A stretch of 64,000 bases of DNA from TMP-86 sp046347195 (GTDB lineage: Bacteria; Pseudomonadota; Gammaproteobacteria; Steroidobacterales; Steroidobacteraceae): NCBI GenBank assembly GCA_046347195.1, contig JAXMGQ010000007.1:62001-126000 (forward strand), read 5' to 3'. The translations under genes were made by a program, and so were the position numbers. Below the pieces are notes generated by a model. It was not told where the DNA came from. It did not search any database and saw nothing but the letters and a program-made list of their open reading frames with translations. Shown in pieces: positions 24,402-33,645 of this stretch. The stretch's first letter is position 1, and each line of letters starts with the position of its first letter.

Positions 24402-25250
24402 TCAGCGATACCGGTCGTCGCGGTCGCCGTACTGCTTCTCGCGCCGCTCGCGACGCTCCTGCGCTTCCACCGACAGCGTCGCCACCGGCCGTGCCTCGAG
24501 CCGCTTGATGCCGATCTCCTCGCCGGTCTCCAGACAGTAGCCGTAGCTGCCGTCCTCGATGCGCTTGATCGCCTCGTCGATCTTGCGGATCAGCTTGCGC
24601 TCGCGATCGCGCGTGCGCAGCTCGAGGCTGAATTCCTCCTCCTGCGTGGCGCGATCGTTCGGGTCCGGAAAATTGGCGGCCTCGTCCTTCATGTGCAGCA
24701 CCGTGCGGTCCACCTCGACCATGAGGTCGCGCTTCCAGTTCGCAAGGATGCGCGCGAAGTGATCGAGCTGCTCCTTGTTCATGTACTGTTCGCCGCGCTT
24801 GGAGATGTACGGCTTGACGTTGCGCGGACCGGCCAGGAGGCTTGCGGGCACGGCAGGCTCGCCATCGGCATCCTCGTCGGCGGAAGGCGCGGGACGCGGC
24901 ATCACCATGGGCCGGGCGTCGAAGCGGATGTTGCCGGATTCCTCGGCGCGCGCCGTGGCGGCTCGTCCGGGCGACGCCGCCATGCCCGCAGGCGCAGGCG
25001 CGGCAGGCTTCGCCGCCGCGGGCCTGGCATTGACCGGTTTCGCGGCCGCCTTGGGGGCGGCAGGCTTCGGCACGGCTGCCTTCACGGCCGGCCTGGCCAG
25101 CGGTTTTGCCGGCCTGGCCTTCGCCTTCGAACCGGGAGCGGCCACCACGCGCGCGGCCTTCTTCGCCACCGCGGCCTTGGGTGAGGCTGCCTTCTTCACG
25201 GCGCTGCGCGCCGGCTTCTTCACGGCTTTTGCGGTCTTCTTCGTTGGCAT
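24402..25250 (-). CDS. dksA: DksA-like RNA polymerase-binding protein with single-Cys site and basic tail
   Basis: A 282-residue member of the DksA/TraR family, which works with ppGpp in the RNA polymerase secondary channel. Residues from ~135 match DksA, including the coiled coil and YGYCLETGEEIGIKRLEARP. The four zinc cysteines of E. coli DksA (C-x2-C-x17-C-x2-C) read C239, T242, S260, A263 here with spacing kept. This resembles the zinc-independent DksA2 of Pseudomonas. The first ~110 residues are a Lys/Ala/Pro-rich, histone-H1-like low-complexity tail. The ATG at 25250 is preferred over a longer frame because the promoter TATAAT lies just upstream of it. Confidence 0.9.
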   Translation of the reverse strand: MPTKKTAKAVKKPARSAVKKAASPKAAVAKKAARVVAAPGSKAKARPAKPLARPAVKAAVPKPAAPKAAAKPVNARPAAAKPAAPAPAGMAASPGRAATARAEESGNIRFDARPMVMPRPAPSADEDADGEPAVPASLLAGPRNVKPYISKRGEQYMNKEQLDHFARILANWKRDLMVEVDRTVLHMKDEAANFPDPNDRATQEEEFSLELRTRDRERKLIRKIDEAIKRIEDGSYGYCLETGEEIGIKRLEARPVATLSVEAQERRERREKQYGDRDDRYR

Positions 25251-25292
25251 GTCGACCTTCCCGCCCTGTCCTAATCCTTTCGAGAGCGCGCG

Positions 25293-25320
25293 ATTATACC
25301 GGCGCCGGCAACGCTGTACA
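25293..25320 (-). promoter_or_regulatory. Promoter of dksA-gluQ
   Basis: On the minus strand, TGTACA (25320-25315) and a consensus TATAAT (25298-25293) are 16 bases apart. Transcription would begin about 35 bases before the dksA ATG. Confidence 0.55.
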
Positions 25321-25363
25321 GGGTCCCAGGGGCTATATTCCAAGTGTATGAATCATAAGCAAT

Positions 25364-25404
25364 TCATGGCAGCTCACACGGGGTCATGGCAGCGTCACAC
25401 GGGG
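25364..25404. repeat. Tandem repeat spanning the queF stop codon
   Basis: Two adjacent copies of TCATGGCAGC(G)TCACACGGGG occur at 25364-25383 (20 bases) and 25384-25404 (21 bases), differing by one inserted G. The second copy encodes the last codons of queF and its stop (TCA at 25384-25386 on the plus strand); the first is a duplicate just past the stop, so a TGA is copied, here out of frame. Confidence 0.85.
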
Positions 25405-25770
25405 TGTGCCGGCCCAGCCAGGGCGCTGGTGCTCCACTACCACGCTGGTGTGGATGCCGCCGCGGACATTGAAGCGCGCGGTGAGGCGCATGAAGCGGGG
25501 CGCGGTGACGGCGACGAGGCGTTCGAGGATCTCGTTGGTCACCGCCTCATGAAAGGCGCCGCGATCACGGAAGGACCAGATGTACAGCTTCAGCGACTTG
25601 AGCTCGACGCAGAGTTCATCGGGCACGTACTCGAGCTCGAGCGTCGCGAAATCCGGCTGGCCCGTCTTCGGACACAGACAGGTGAACTCCGGGATGCTCA
25701 TGCGGATGGTGTAGTCCCGCGTGGGCGCTGGATTTCGAAACGTCTCGAGCTGATCGACGGGCTGTGTCAC
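25384..25770 (-). CDS. queF: NADPH-dependent 7-cyano-7-deazaguanine reductase QueF
   Basis: The 128-residue unimodular (YkvM-type) enzyme reduces the nitrile preQ0 to preQ1 in queuosine synthesis. The nucleophile Cys33 lies in CPKTGQPDFA and the NADPH-binding motif ELKSLK spans 56-61. The family residues RDRGAFHEAVTNEI and TARFNVRGGIHT follow. Short QueF proteins form tunnel-fold homo-oligomers. It is divergent from smc, and its 3' end lies in a tandem repeat. Confidence 0.95.
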   Translation of the reverse strand: MTQPVDQLETFRNPAPTRDYTIRMSIPEFTCLCPKTGQPDFATLELEYVPDELCVELKSLKLYIWSFRDRGAFHEAVTNEILERLVAVTAPRFMRLTARFNVRGGIHTSVVVEHQRPGWAGTPRVTLP

Positions 25771-25784
25771 GAGGGTGTCAGGGG

Positions 25785-25812
25785 TTTACGAAAATGCCGA
25801 TTACTTTACACT
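25785..25812 (+). promoter_or_regulatory. Promoter of smc-zipA-ligA
   Basis: TTTACG (25785-25790) and TACACT (25807-25812) have 16-base spacing in the AT-richer queF-smc divergent region, about 50 bases before the smc ATG. Confidence 0.5.
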
Positions 25813-25864
25813 AACCCGCTTGCCGCGCGGCCCGCGCGCCTCACGCAAGGTATCCGTCCCGCCC

Positions 25865-28800
25865 ATGCGCCTGGTAAAACTCAAGATCGCCGGTTTCAAG
25901 TCCTTCGTCGATCCGACCACGGTGACTTTCCCCAGCAGTTTGACCGGCGTGGTCGGTCCGAACGGTTGCGGCAAGTCCAACATCATCGACGCCGTGCGCT
26001 GGGTCATGGGCGAGATCTCCGCCAAGCACCTGCGTGGCGATTCGATGGCGGATGTCATCTTCAACGGCTCCTCCTCGCGCAAGCCGCTCGGCAACGCGTC
26101 GGTTGAGCTCGTGTTCGAGAACTCGGAAGGCAAGATCGGCGGCCAGTATGCGAACTACACCGAGGTGGCGCTTCGCCGCAGCGTGAGCCGCGATGGCACC
26201 TCGGACTACTACATCAACGGCATCAAGGTCCGGCGCAAGGACATCACGCAGCTGTTCCTGGGCACGGGGCTTGGCTCGCGCAGCTATGCCATCATCGAGC
26301 AGGGCATGATCTCCCGCGTCATCGAGGCAAAGCCCGAGGACCTGCGGGCCTTCCTCGAGGAGGCGGCGGGCATCAGCCGCTACAAGGAACGGCGCCGCGA
26401 GACCGAGAGCCGCATTTCCCACACCCGCGAGAACCTCGAGCGTCTCAACGATGTGCGCGAGGAGGTCGAGAAGCAGATCCGCCACCTGCAGCGGCAGGCG
26501 GCCACCGCCCGCCGCTACCAGACGCTGAAGGAGGAGGAGCGCCGCCTGCACGCGGAACTGCTGGTGCTGCGCATGCGCGGGCTGGACACCGAGGCGGCGG
26601 CGGCCGACGAGAGCGTGCGGGCCTGCGAGACGGCGCTGCAGGCCGTGCTCGCGGACCTGCGCGAGGTCGAGGCGCACATCGAGCACATCCGCGCCGAGCA
26701 GTCCTCGCGCAGCGATTCGCTCAACCTCATCCAGGGCCGCTACTACGAGGCGGGTGCCCAGGTCACGCGCATCGAACAGAACATCACCCACACGCGCGAG
26801 CTGCGCGAGCGCCGCCAGGCCGAGCTGACCCAGTCCGAGGAGCAGCTCGCCGAACTCGGCGAAGTCGAGCGGCGCGACCGCGTACAACTCGTCGAACTCG
26901 CCGCGGAGCTGGCACAGCTCGCGCCGCGCAGCGATGCGGTGCACGCGCTGGAGACGAGCACCGCCGCCGAGCGCGATGCCGCCGAGCAGTCGCTCGCACA
27001 GTGGCAGCACGCTTGGGATGAGCATTCCGCGGCGCTCGCGGGCGCCCAGCGCGAGACCCAGGTCGAGCGTGCCCGCATCGAGCAGCTCGAGACGCAGGAA
27101 CGCCGATTGCTGGCGCAGCGCGAACGCATCGACGCCGAGCTCGAGCTGCTGCGCGGGGTGCGCCCCGAATCCGGCATCGAGGCGCTCACCGCGCGGGAAA
27201 GCGAGGCGCGCGAGTCGGGCCGCCGTTCCGAAGAGGAGCTGCAGTCGCTGCTGGGCATGCTGTCGGCCTCGCGTGAGCAGGAAAGGGCCCGCGCGGCCGC
27301 GCTGAACGCGCTGCGAACCCGCTGGCAGGAGTGCAAGGGAACGATGGTCTCGCTGGAGGCGCTGCAACAGGCGGCGCTGGGGCAGGTCAGCGGCAAGGTG
27401 ACGCAGTGGCTGGCGGCGCAATCCCTCGACGCGCGGCCGCGCCTGGCGCAGCAGTTGCGCGTCGCGCGCGGCTGGGAGAAGGCCGTGGAGACCGTGCTGG
27501 GCTCCTACCTGCAGGCGGTGTGTGTCGACGGGCTCGATTCGGTCGCGGCCGTGCTCGACAGCTTCGACGGCGGGCAACTCGCGCTGGTGGTCACCGGCGA
27601 GCAGGCCGCGCCGGCCTCCGCCGAGTCGCTCCTGTCGAAGGTGTCCGGCGCCACGGCGCTGCACGCGATGATGGGCCAGGTGCACACCGCGGATTCACTG
27701 CAGGCGGCGCTGGCGCTGCGGCCCCGCCTCCAGGCGGGCGAATCGGTGGTGACGCGCGATGGCATCTGGCTCGGACGGGACTGGCTGCGGCTGTCGCGTG
27801 ACAAGGACCCCGCCGCCGGCGTCATCGAGCGGGAAGAAACGCTGCGCACGACGCGGCTCGAGGTGACGCGCCTCGGCGAGGAGATCCAGCAGCTCGAGCG
27901 CGCCGTGGAGCAGGACCGCTCCACCGTGCACGAACTCGAGGATCGTCGCGAGCAGCTCCAGCAGCAGGTCAACCGCCTGCATCGCGAGCACGTCGACCAG
28001 CGGGCCCGGCTCGAGGCGGCCCAGAACCGGGCCCGCGAGGCCACGCGCAGGCTCGAGGAACTCACCGCCCAGCACACGGACCTCGTCGAAGAGACCCGTA
28101 CCACGGATGAACAACTGCGCGCCTCGCGCGCCCAGATGCAATCCTCCATCGATTCGCTGGCCTCGCTGGAGCCGAAGCGGCAGGAACTGGAGACGGTCCG
28201 GGACCGGTTGCGCGAGGGGCTCAACGCCGCGCGGACCGCGGCCCAGGCCGCGCAGGCCCAGGCGCGCGAGCTCGCGGTGCAGTTCGAGTCGCGCCGATCC
28301 TCGCACGCCTCGCTGACCACCACGCTGACGCGCATCGAACAGCAGATCCAGAGCGGCCAGCAGCGCCGCGACGACCTGGCCACGCAGCTCGCGGAAGGTG
28401 AGGAGCCGCTGCAGCGGCTTCAGCTGGAGCTGGAAGAGGCCCTGCAGCAGCGGCTGGCGGTGGAATCCGAGCTGCGCGCCGCGCGCATCGCGCTCGAGGA
28501 GAGCGATCAGCAGCTGCGCGAACGCGAGTCCGTGCGCGCCGGCACCGAGAACCGCCTGGAGCAGACCCGCGGAGAGATGGAGAATGCGAGGCTGGCCGCG
28601 CAGCAGGTGCGCGTGCGGCGCGAGGGCCTGGCCGAACAGTTCACCGCCACGCGCTTCGAGTTCGAAACGGTGCTGGCACAGCTTGCGCCGGAGGCGGAAG
28701 TTCCCGGATGGGAATCGCAGCTCGCGGAGACCACCGGCAAGATCGAGCGGCTGGGCCAGGTGAACCTCGCCGCCATCGACGAGTTCAAGGAACAATCCGA

Positions 28801-29365
28801 ACGCAAGGAGTACCTGGACCGGCAGCTCAAGGATCTCACCGACGCGCTGGAGATGCTCGAATCCGCGATGCGCAAGATCGACCGCGAGACGCGCACGCGC
28901 TTCCAGGACACCTTCGATCGCGTCAACGCCGGCCTCAAGGAGAAATTCCCGCGCCTGTTCGGCGGCGGTCACGCTTACCTGGAGATGGTGGGCGAGGACT
29001 CACTGGCCGCGGGCGTATCGATCATGGCGAGGCCACCCGGCAAGCGCAATGCCACCATCAGCCAGCTTTCAGGCGGCGAGAAGGCGCTCACCGCGGTGGC
29101 ACTGGTGTTCTCGATCTTCGACCTGAATCCCGCGCCGTTCTGTCTGCTGGACGAGGTGGACGCACCGCTCGATGAGAACAACGTCGGGCGATTCTGCGAC
29201 ATCGTGCGCGAGATGTCCCGCAGCGTGCAGTTCATCTTCATCACGCACAACAAGAGTACAATGGAACTTGCCTCGCAACTGGTGGGTGTCACCATGAACG
29301 AACCGGGCGTTTCACGCCTGGTTGCGGTCGATGTGGACGAGGCGGTGCGCATGGCAGCGAGCTAA
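25865..29365 (+). CDS. smc: Chromosome segregation ATPase SMC
   Basis: The 1166-residue condensin ATPase works with ScpA and ScpB (encoded at 36.2-37.8 kb) to organise and segregate the chromosome. The ATG at 25865 gives the canonical start MRLVKLKIAGFKSFVDPTTV. Walker A is GPNGCGKS (31-38); two long coiled-coil arms flank a hinge (~520-640); the C-terminal head has the signature LSGGEKAL and Walker B FCLLDEVDAPLDE. An in-frame extension upstream crosses the promoter and is rejected. It is followed 13 bases later by zipA. Confidence 0.97.
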   Translation: MRLVKLKIAGFKSFVDPTTVTFPSSLTGVVGPNGCGKSNIIDAVRWVMGEISAKHLRGDSMADVIFNGSSSRKPLGNASVELVFENSEGKIGGQYANYTEVALRRSVSRDGTSDYYINGIKVRRKDITQLFLGTGLGSRSYAIIEQGMISRVIEAKPEDLRAFLEEAAGISRYKERRRETESRISHTRENLERLNDVREEVEKQIRHLQRQAATARRYQTLKEEERRLHAELLVLRMRGLDTEAAAADESVRACETALQAVLADLREVEAHIEHIRAEQSSRSDSLNLIQGRYYEAGAQVTRIEQNITHTRELRERRQAELTQSEEQLAELGEVERRDRVQLVELAAELAQLAPRSDAVHALETSTAAERDAAEQSLAQWQHAWDEHSAALAGAQRETQVERARIEQLETQERRLLAQRERIDAELELLRGVRPESGIEALTARESEARESGRRSEEELQSLLGMLSASREQERARAAALNALRTRWQECKGTMVSLEALQQAALGQVSGKVTQWLAAQSLDARPRLAQQLRVARGWEKAVETVLGSYLQAVCVDGLDSVAAVLDSFDGGQLALVVTGEQAAPASAESLLSKVSGATALHAMMGQVHTADSLQAALALRPRLQAGESVVTRDGIWLGRDWLRLSRDKDPAAGVIEREETLRTTRLEVTRLGEEIQQLERAVEQDRSTVHELEDRREQLQQQVNRLHREHVDQRARLEAAQNRAREATRRLEELTAQHTDLVEETRTTDEQLRASRAQMQSSIDSLASLEPKRQELETVRDRLREGLNAARTAAQAAQAQARELAVQFESRRSSHASLTTTLTRIEQQIQSGQQRRDDLATQLAEGEEPLQRLQLELEEALQQRLAVESELRAARIALEESDQQLRERESVRAGTENRLEQTRGEMENARLAAQQVRVRREGLAEQFTATRFEFETVLAQLAPEAEVPGWESQLAETTGKIERLGQVNLAAIDEFKEQSERKEYLDRQLKDLTDALEMLESAMRKIDRETRTRFQDTFDRVNAGLKEKFPRLFGGGHAYLEMVGEDSLAAGVSIMARPPGKRNATISQLSGGEKALTAVALVFSIFDLNPAPFCLLDEVDAPLDENNVGRFCDIVREMSRSVQFIFITHNKSTMELASQLVGVTMNEPGVSRLVAVDVDEAVRMAAS

Positions 29366-29378
29366 CGAGGTCGGCATC

Positions 29379-30467
29379 TTGTCCGGGTTTCGCTGGATTC
29401 TGCTCGGACTGGGACTGCTGTTGCTGCTCGGCATCTGGTGGTCGGGACGCCGTGGATCATCGCAGGCGCGCGGTTCCCCCGGCTTCGATGCGGAAGCGGG
29501 CGGCCGCATGCCGCCCGTCCTCGAGCCTTCCGCGGAACCCCCTCTCGCCGTGCTGCACGAGGCGGCTCCGCCGCCGCGGGAACCCGCCGTCAGGCCCTTC
29601 GAGCCGCTGCGGGTGAGCGCGGCGGATGGCCCGGTGGAGCCGGGTTCGGTGAGCATCCCGGTCCTGGCACAGCCCGAAGATGATTCGGGCATCCTGCTGC
29701 TCGATGACGTCCAGGCCTTTCGGGAAGCGCCGGCCGGAGACACCCTCGAGGTGTCGGTGGCGGACGAGGTGCCCGCCGAAATGCCGGCCGAGATGCCCGC
29801 CGAGATGCCCGTGTTCGAGACCGCCGAGCTGCCGTTCACGGATCCCGCGGTCCCGCTCGAGCACCCCGAAACGTTCGACCCATCGGTGCCGGAGCCCCCC
29901 GTGCGCAGCGCGCCCGCGCCCGTTCCCGAGCCACACCTGGCAAGCGGGCGGTTCGCGCGCCGCGAGCTGCGCCCGGCGCCGCGCACCGACACCAGCGGCC
30001 GGTTCTCGAGGGTCAAGGCTGAACCCCCGCGTCCCATCGAACTGCAGAAGATCATCACGGTGCGCGTGCACGCGATGGGTGAGGGCGGATGGTCCGGCGA
30101 GGACGTCGCCACCGCGCTGGCCGGTTCCGATCTGCTTCACGGCCGCTACGGTGTCTTCCACCGGCTTCATCCCGACGGCCGCACCGTCTTCTTGGTCGCC
30201 AGCCTGATCGAGCCCGGCAGCTTCGACCCCGAGCGCATGCACGAGCAGCGTTTTCCCGGATTGTCGATCTTCGCGGTACTGCCAGGCCCCCTCGCGCCGG
30301 TGCAGGCGCTCGAGGATCTCTTGGGCTGTGCCCGGCAGCTCTCCACCGACCTGTCGGGCATGATGCAGGACGAGCAGGGCAACCCGCTCTCGCCGCAGCG
30401 CATCGGGCTGCTGCGCGAGGAGATCCATCACTTCGAGCAACAACTGCAGGGCGCGGATTCGCCGTGA
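29379..30467 (+). CDS. zipA: Cell division protein ZipA
   Basis: A membrane-anchored FtsZ-binding protein of the divisome. The TTG at 29379 is chosen because ACGAGG lies 8 bases upstream and the product then begins with an N-terminal anchor (SGFRWILLGLGLLLLLGIWW), as ZipA does. A Pro/Glu/Ala-rich linker follows, including an EMPA repeat (29765-29812), and a C-terminal ZipA domain from ~225 (LQKIITVRVHAMGEGGWSGE to the end). The 362-residue length fits. The smc-zipA-ligA order is as in Pseudomonas. It overlaps ligA by four bases (GTGA). Confidence 0.9.
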   Translation: MSGFRWILLGLGLLLLLGIWWSGRRGSSQARGSPGFDAEAGGRMPPVLEPSAEPPLAVLHEAAPPPREPAVRPFEPLRVSAADGPVEPGSVSIPVLAQPEDDSGILLLDDVQAFREAPAGDTLEVSVADEVPAEMPAEMPAEMPVFETAELPFTDPAVPLEHPETFDPSVPEPPVRSAPAPVPEPHLASGRFARRELRPAPRTDTSGRFSRVKAEPPRPIELQKIITVRVHAMGEGGWSGEDVATALAGSDLLHGRYGVFHRLHPDGRTVFLVASLIEPGSFDPERMHEQRFPGLSIFAVLPGPLAPVQALEDLLGCARQLSTDLSGMMQDEQGNPLSPQRIGLLREEIHHFEQQLQGADSP

Positions 30468-32497
30468 GCGGGTCAGGCCGGGGCGCCCACTCGGTCCCTG
30501 CGCGGGTGGAGGAACTGCGCGAACTCCTGCACCGCTACAACCATGCCTACCACGCGCTCGATGCGCCGGAAGTCTCCGACGCCGAATACGATGCGCGGCT
30601 CGAGGAGCTGCGCTCGCTGGAGCAGCAGCACCCGGACCTGATCACGCCGGATTCCCCCACGCAGCGCGTCGGCGCATCACCGCTCCCGTCCTTCGGCGAG
30701 GTGAAGCATCGCGTGCCGATGCTCTCGCTCGACAATGCCTTCGAGGAAGCGGTGGTCCGCGATTTCGACCGTCGCGTGCGCGAACGCCTGCGCAGCGAGC
30801 CGCTGCGGTACTCGGCGGAGCCCAAGCTCGACGGTCTGGCCGTCAGCGCCACCTACGAGCGGGGCCGCTTCGTGCTCGGGGCGACCCGCGGCGATGGAGA
30901 GACGGGCGAGGACATCACGCAGAACCTGCGGACCATCGCCGCCCTGCCGTTGAAGCTGCGTGGCAGGGACTTCCCCCGGGTGCTCGAGGTCCGCGGCGAG
31001 GTGTTCATGCCCAAGGCCCGCTTCGAGCGCTTCAATGCGCAGGCGCTGACGCGCGGCGAGAAGACCTTCGTCAACCCGCGCAATGCCGCCGCCGGGAGCC
31101 TGCGCCAGCTCGATGCGAGGATCACCGCCCAGCGCCCGCTGGATATCTTCATCTACGGCACCGGGTACGTCGAAGGTGGCGAGCTGCCGGGCACCCACGA
31201 AGGGCTGCTCGACGCGCTGCGCGGCTGGGGTTTCAAGGTGTGTCCGGAAACCCGCATCGTCGATTCCATCGACGCCTGTCTTTCGTACTTTGCCGACATC
31301 GGTGGACGCCGCGAATCGCTCGCCTACCAGATCGACGGCGTGGTCTACAAGATCGATGACCTCGACCAGCGCCGCCGGCTGGGGTTCATCGCCCGGGCGC
31401 CGCGCTGGGCCATCGCGCACAAGTACCCAGCCGAGGAAGAGACCACGGTGGTGAAGGACATCGAGTTCCAGGTCGGCCGCACCGGCGCACTCACGCCGGT
31501 CGCAAGGCTCGTGCCGGTGTTCGTGGGCGGGGTCACGGTGAGCAACGCAACGCTCCACAACATGGACGAGGTTCACCGCAAGGACGTGCGCGTGGGCGAC
31601 ACCGTGGTGGTCCGTCGCGCCGGGGACGTGATCCCCGAAGTGGCGCGGGTGCTGCACGAGCGGCGCCCGGAAGGCACCCACCCGCTGCGGCTGCCCAGCC
31701 ATTGCCCCGTCTGCGGCTCGCCGGTGGTGCGTGACCCCGAAGCCGCGGTGGCGCGCTGCACGGGCGGGCGCAACTGCCCGGCGCAGCGCATCGAGGAAAT
31801 CCGTCACTTCGCCTCGAGGCGCGCGCTCGACATCCAGGGGCTGGGAGACCGGCTGATCGAGCAACTGGCCGGCCGCGACCTCGTGAGGTCACCGGCGGAT
31901 CTCTGGTCACTCTCCGCGGGGCAGCTCGCCGAGCTCGACCGGATGGGCGAGAAATCGGCGCAGAAGATCATCGATGCCATCGATGCGGCCCGCGATACCA
32001 CGTTGCCGCGGCTGCTGTTCGGCCTCGGGATCCGCGATGTCGGGGAGGCCACCGCACTGGCGCTCGCGCAGCACTTCGGCTCGCTGGAGGCGCTGCAGCG
32101 GGCCAGCCAGGACGAGGTGGAAAAGGTGCCGGACGTGGGGCCGGTGGTGGCTGCCAGCGTGGTCGCCTGGTTCGGGCTGCCCGACAACCGGCTTCTGGTC
32201 GAGCGCCTGCTGCAGGCCGGCCTGCGCTGGCCGGCGATGGGCCCGCGGCGCGGCGGAGAACTCGCCGGCAAGACCTTCGTGCTCACCGGCACGCTGCCCA
32301 CGATGAGTCGGGAGCAGGCGCAGGCCGCCCTGCAGGAAGCGGGCGCCCGCGTTTCGGGGAGCGTGTCGAAGAAGACCAGCTACGTGGTGGCCGGGAGCGA
32401 CCCCGGAAGCAAGCTGCGCAAGGCCGAGGAGCTGGGCATCCCCGTGCTCGACGAGGATGCCCTGCGCGAGCTGCTCAGATCTTCTTCTCGATCTTAG
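30464..32497 (+). CDS. ligA: NAD-dependent DNA ligase LigA
   Basis: The 677-residue enzyme seals nicks in replication and repair. Domains in order are: Ia (ELLHRYNHAYHALDAPEVSD), adenylation domain with active-site Lys121 in EPKLDGLAV, OB fold, a four-cysteine zinc finger (CPVCGS...CTGGRNCP), helix-hairpin-helix repeats and a C-terminal BRCT domain (GKTFVLTGTLPTMSREQAQA). The GTG start at 30464 shares a GTGA with the zipA stop, implying coupling. Its 3' end overlaps the convergent PPIase gene by 23 bases. Confidence 0.96.
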   Translation: MSGSGRGAHSVPARVEELRELLHRYNHAYHALDAPEVSDAEYDARLEELRSLEQQHPDLITPDSPTQRVGASPLPSFGEVKHRVPMLSLDNAFEEAVVRDFDRRVRERLRSEPLRYSAEPKLDGLAVSATYERGRFVLGATRGDGETGEDITQNLRTIAALPLKLRGRDFPRVLEVRGEVFMPKARFERFNAQALTRGEKTFVNPRNAAAGSLRQLDARITAQRPLDIFIYGTGYVEGGELPGTHEGLLDALRGWGFKVCPETRIVDSIDACLSYFADIGGRRESLAYQIDGVVYKIDDLDQRRRLGFIARAPRWAIAHKYPAEEETTVVKDIEFQVGRTGALTPVARLVPVFVGGVTVSNATLHNMDEVHRKDVRVGDTVVVRRAGDVIPEVARVLHERRPEGTHPLRLPSHCPVCGSPVVRDPEAAVARCTGGRNCPAQRIEEIRHFASRRALDIQGLGDRLIEQLAGRDLVRSPADLWSLSAGQLAELDRMGEKSAQKIIDAIDAARDTTLPRLLFGLGIRDVGEATALALAQHFGSLEALQRASQDEVEKVPDVGPVVAASVVAWFGLPDNRLLVERLLQAGLRWPAMGPRRGGELAGKTFVLTGTLPTMSREQAQAALQEAGARVSGSVSKKTSYVVAGSDPGSKLRKAEELGIPVLDEDALRELLRSSSRS

Positions 32498-33329
32498 CGG
32501 TCTTCTTCAGCTCGTCGATGTAGGCCTGCAGCTTCTTCTGCATGACCCGGCTGGCGAGCTGCTCGCGCACCTGCTCGAACGGCGGCGGTGAGGCATCGCG
32601 GGTCTCGTCCAGCTTGATGATGTGCCAGCCGAACTGGGTCTGCACCGGCTCGGCCGTCATCTCGCCCTTCTTCAGGGTTTTGACCGCATCGGCGAAGGGC
32701 TTCGCCATGCCGCTGGGGGAGAACCAGCCGAGATCGCCCCCGCGCTCCTTCGAGCCGTCGATGGAATTGGCCTTGGCAATGGCCTCGAAACTCCCTCCGC
32801 CCTTGATCTGCTTGATCAACTGCTGCGCCAGTTCCTTGGTCGCGACCAGGATGTGCCGCGCGTGGTACTGGGTCTTGTCCATGCTGGTGATGGCGGACTC
32901 GTACTCGACGCGCACCTCCTGCTCGCTCGGCTCCTTGCCCTTGAGGTACTTCTGCGCCTCGCCGTCGGCCAGCAACCGCAGGCGTGCCACGGCCAGCCGC
33001 GATGCGGTCTCGCTGTCCTTCTCGAGGCCGTCCTTGATCGCCTGGTTCGCGATGAGCTGGGTGTTGACCAGCTCGTCGAGGACCTGCGACTTCTGCTCGG
33101 CCGTCAGCTCGTTGGCATTCTTGCCGGCCACCGACTTGGTGTAGAAATCGTAGATCTCGCGCGAGATGGGCGTGCCGTCCACCGTCGCCACGGCCTCCGC
33201 CGACTTTGCGTCCCCGGCGGCCGGAGCCGGCCCGGCGGACGGGGAGGCGGCGGGCTTGCACGCACCCAAGGCGAGGGCCAGGGCCAGGAGGCCAGCGGCG
33301 CGCGACGGAATCACGAGGGAATTGATCAT
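32475..33329 (-). CDS. PpiC-type peptidyl-prolyl isomerase lipoprotein
   Basis: The 284-residue parvulin-type chaperone is probably lipid-anchored: the ATG at 33329 gives a signal peptide ending in the lipobox LGAC (about residue 20). After an Ala/Pro/Ser linker comes a SurA-N-like helical domain (~45-145), then a parvulin domain (~150-245: YHARHILVATKELAQQLI, GGDLGWFSPSGMAKPF, TQFGWHIIKLD). Such proteins assist outer-membrane or exopolysaccharide protein folding (EpsD-type PpiC family). It heads a leftward group upstream of ligA's 3' end. Confidence 0.85.
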   Translation of the reverse strand: MINSLVIPSRAAGLLALALALGACKPAASPSAGPAPAAGDAKSAEAVATVDGTPISREIYDFYTKSVAGKNANELTAEQKSQVLDELVNTQLIANQAIKDGLEKDSETASRLAVARLRLLADGEAQKYLKGKEPSEQEVRVEYESAITSMDKTQYHARHILVATKELAQQLIKQIKGGGSFEAIAKANSIDGSKERGGDLGWFSPSGMAKPFADAVKTLKKGEMTAEPVQTQFGWHIIKLDETRDASPPPFEQVREQLASRVMQKKLQAYIDELKKTAKIEKKI

Positions 33330-33363
33330 GAGATACCTTCGGGAAGTGAACAGCGGCGCCAGT

Positions 33364-33645
33364 CTAGCCGGAGCGCTCACCGGGCGCACGCGCAACGATC
33401 GCGAGAGCATGGACATCGGTGCGCATCAACTCGCCGAGGGCGGCATAGATGCGCTGGTGCCGCGCCACCGGTGACAGCCCGGCGAAGGCCGCGGACTCGA
33501 TGTGCACACGGAAATGCCCCTGCCCGCCGGCGGCGCCGGCATGGCCCACGTGATGATGGCTCTCATCCTCGACATCGAGCCGCGAGGGAGCGAACTGCGC
33601 GGTGAGGCAGGCGCGGATTCGCTGCACGCGGTCGATGGCGCTCAC
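33364..33645 (-). CDS. BolA family protein
   Basis: A 93-residue BolA-like protein; the family has a KH-like fold and partners monothiol glutaredoxins in Fe-S sensing or delivery. Recognisable parts are RIRACLTAQFAPSRLDVEDE, a His-rich SHHHVGHAG loop and GHFRVHIESAAFAGLSPVAR followed by HQRIYAALGELM. The GTG at 33645 overlaps the yciB stop by four bases (GTGA). No longer start fits without running into yciB. Confidence 0.88.
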   Translation of the reverse strand: MSAIDRVQRIRACLTAQFAPSRLDVEDESHHHVGHAGAAGGQGHFRVHIESAAFAGLSPVARHQRIYAALGELMRTDVHALAIVARAPGERSG

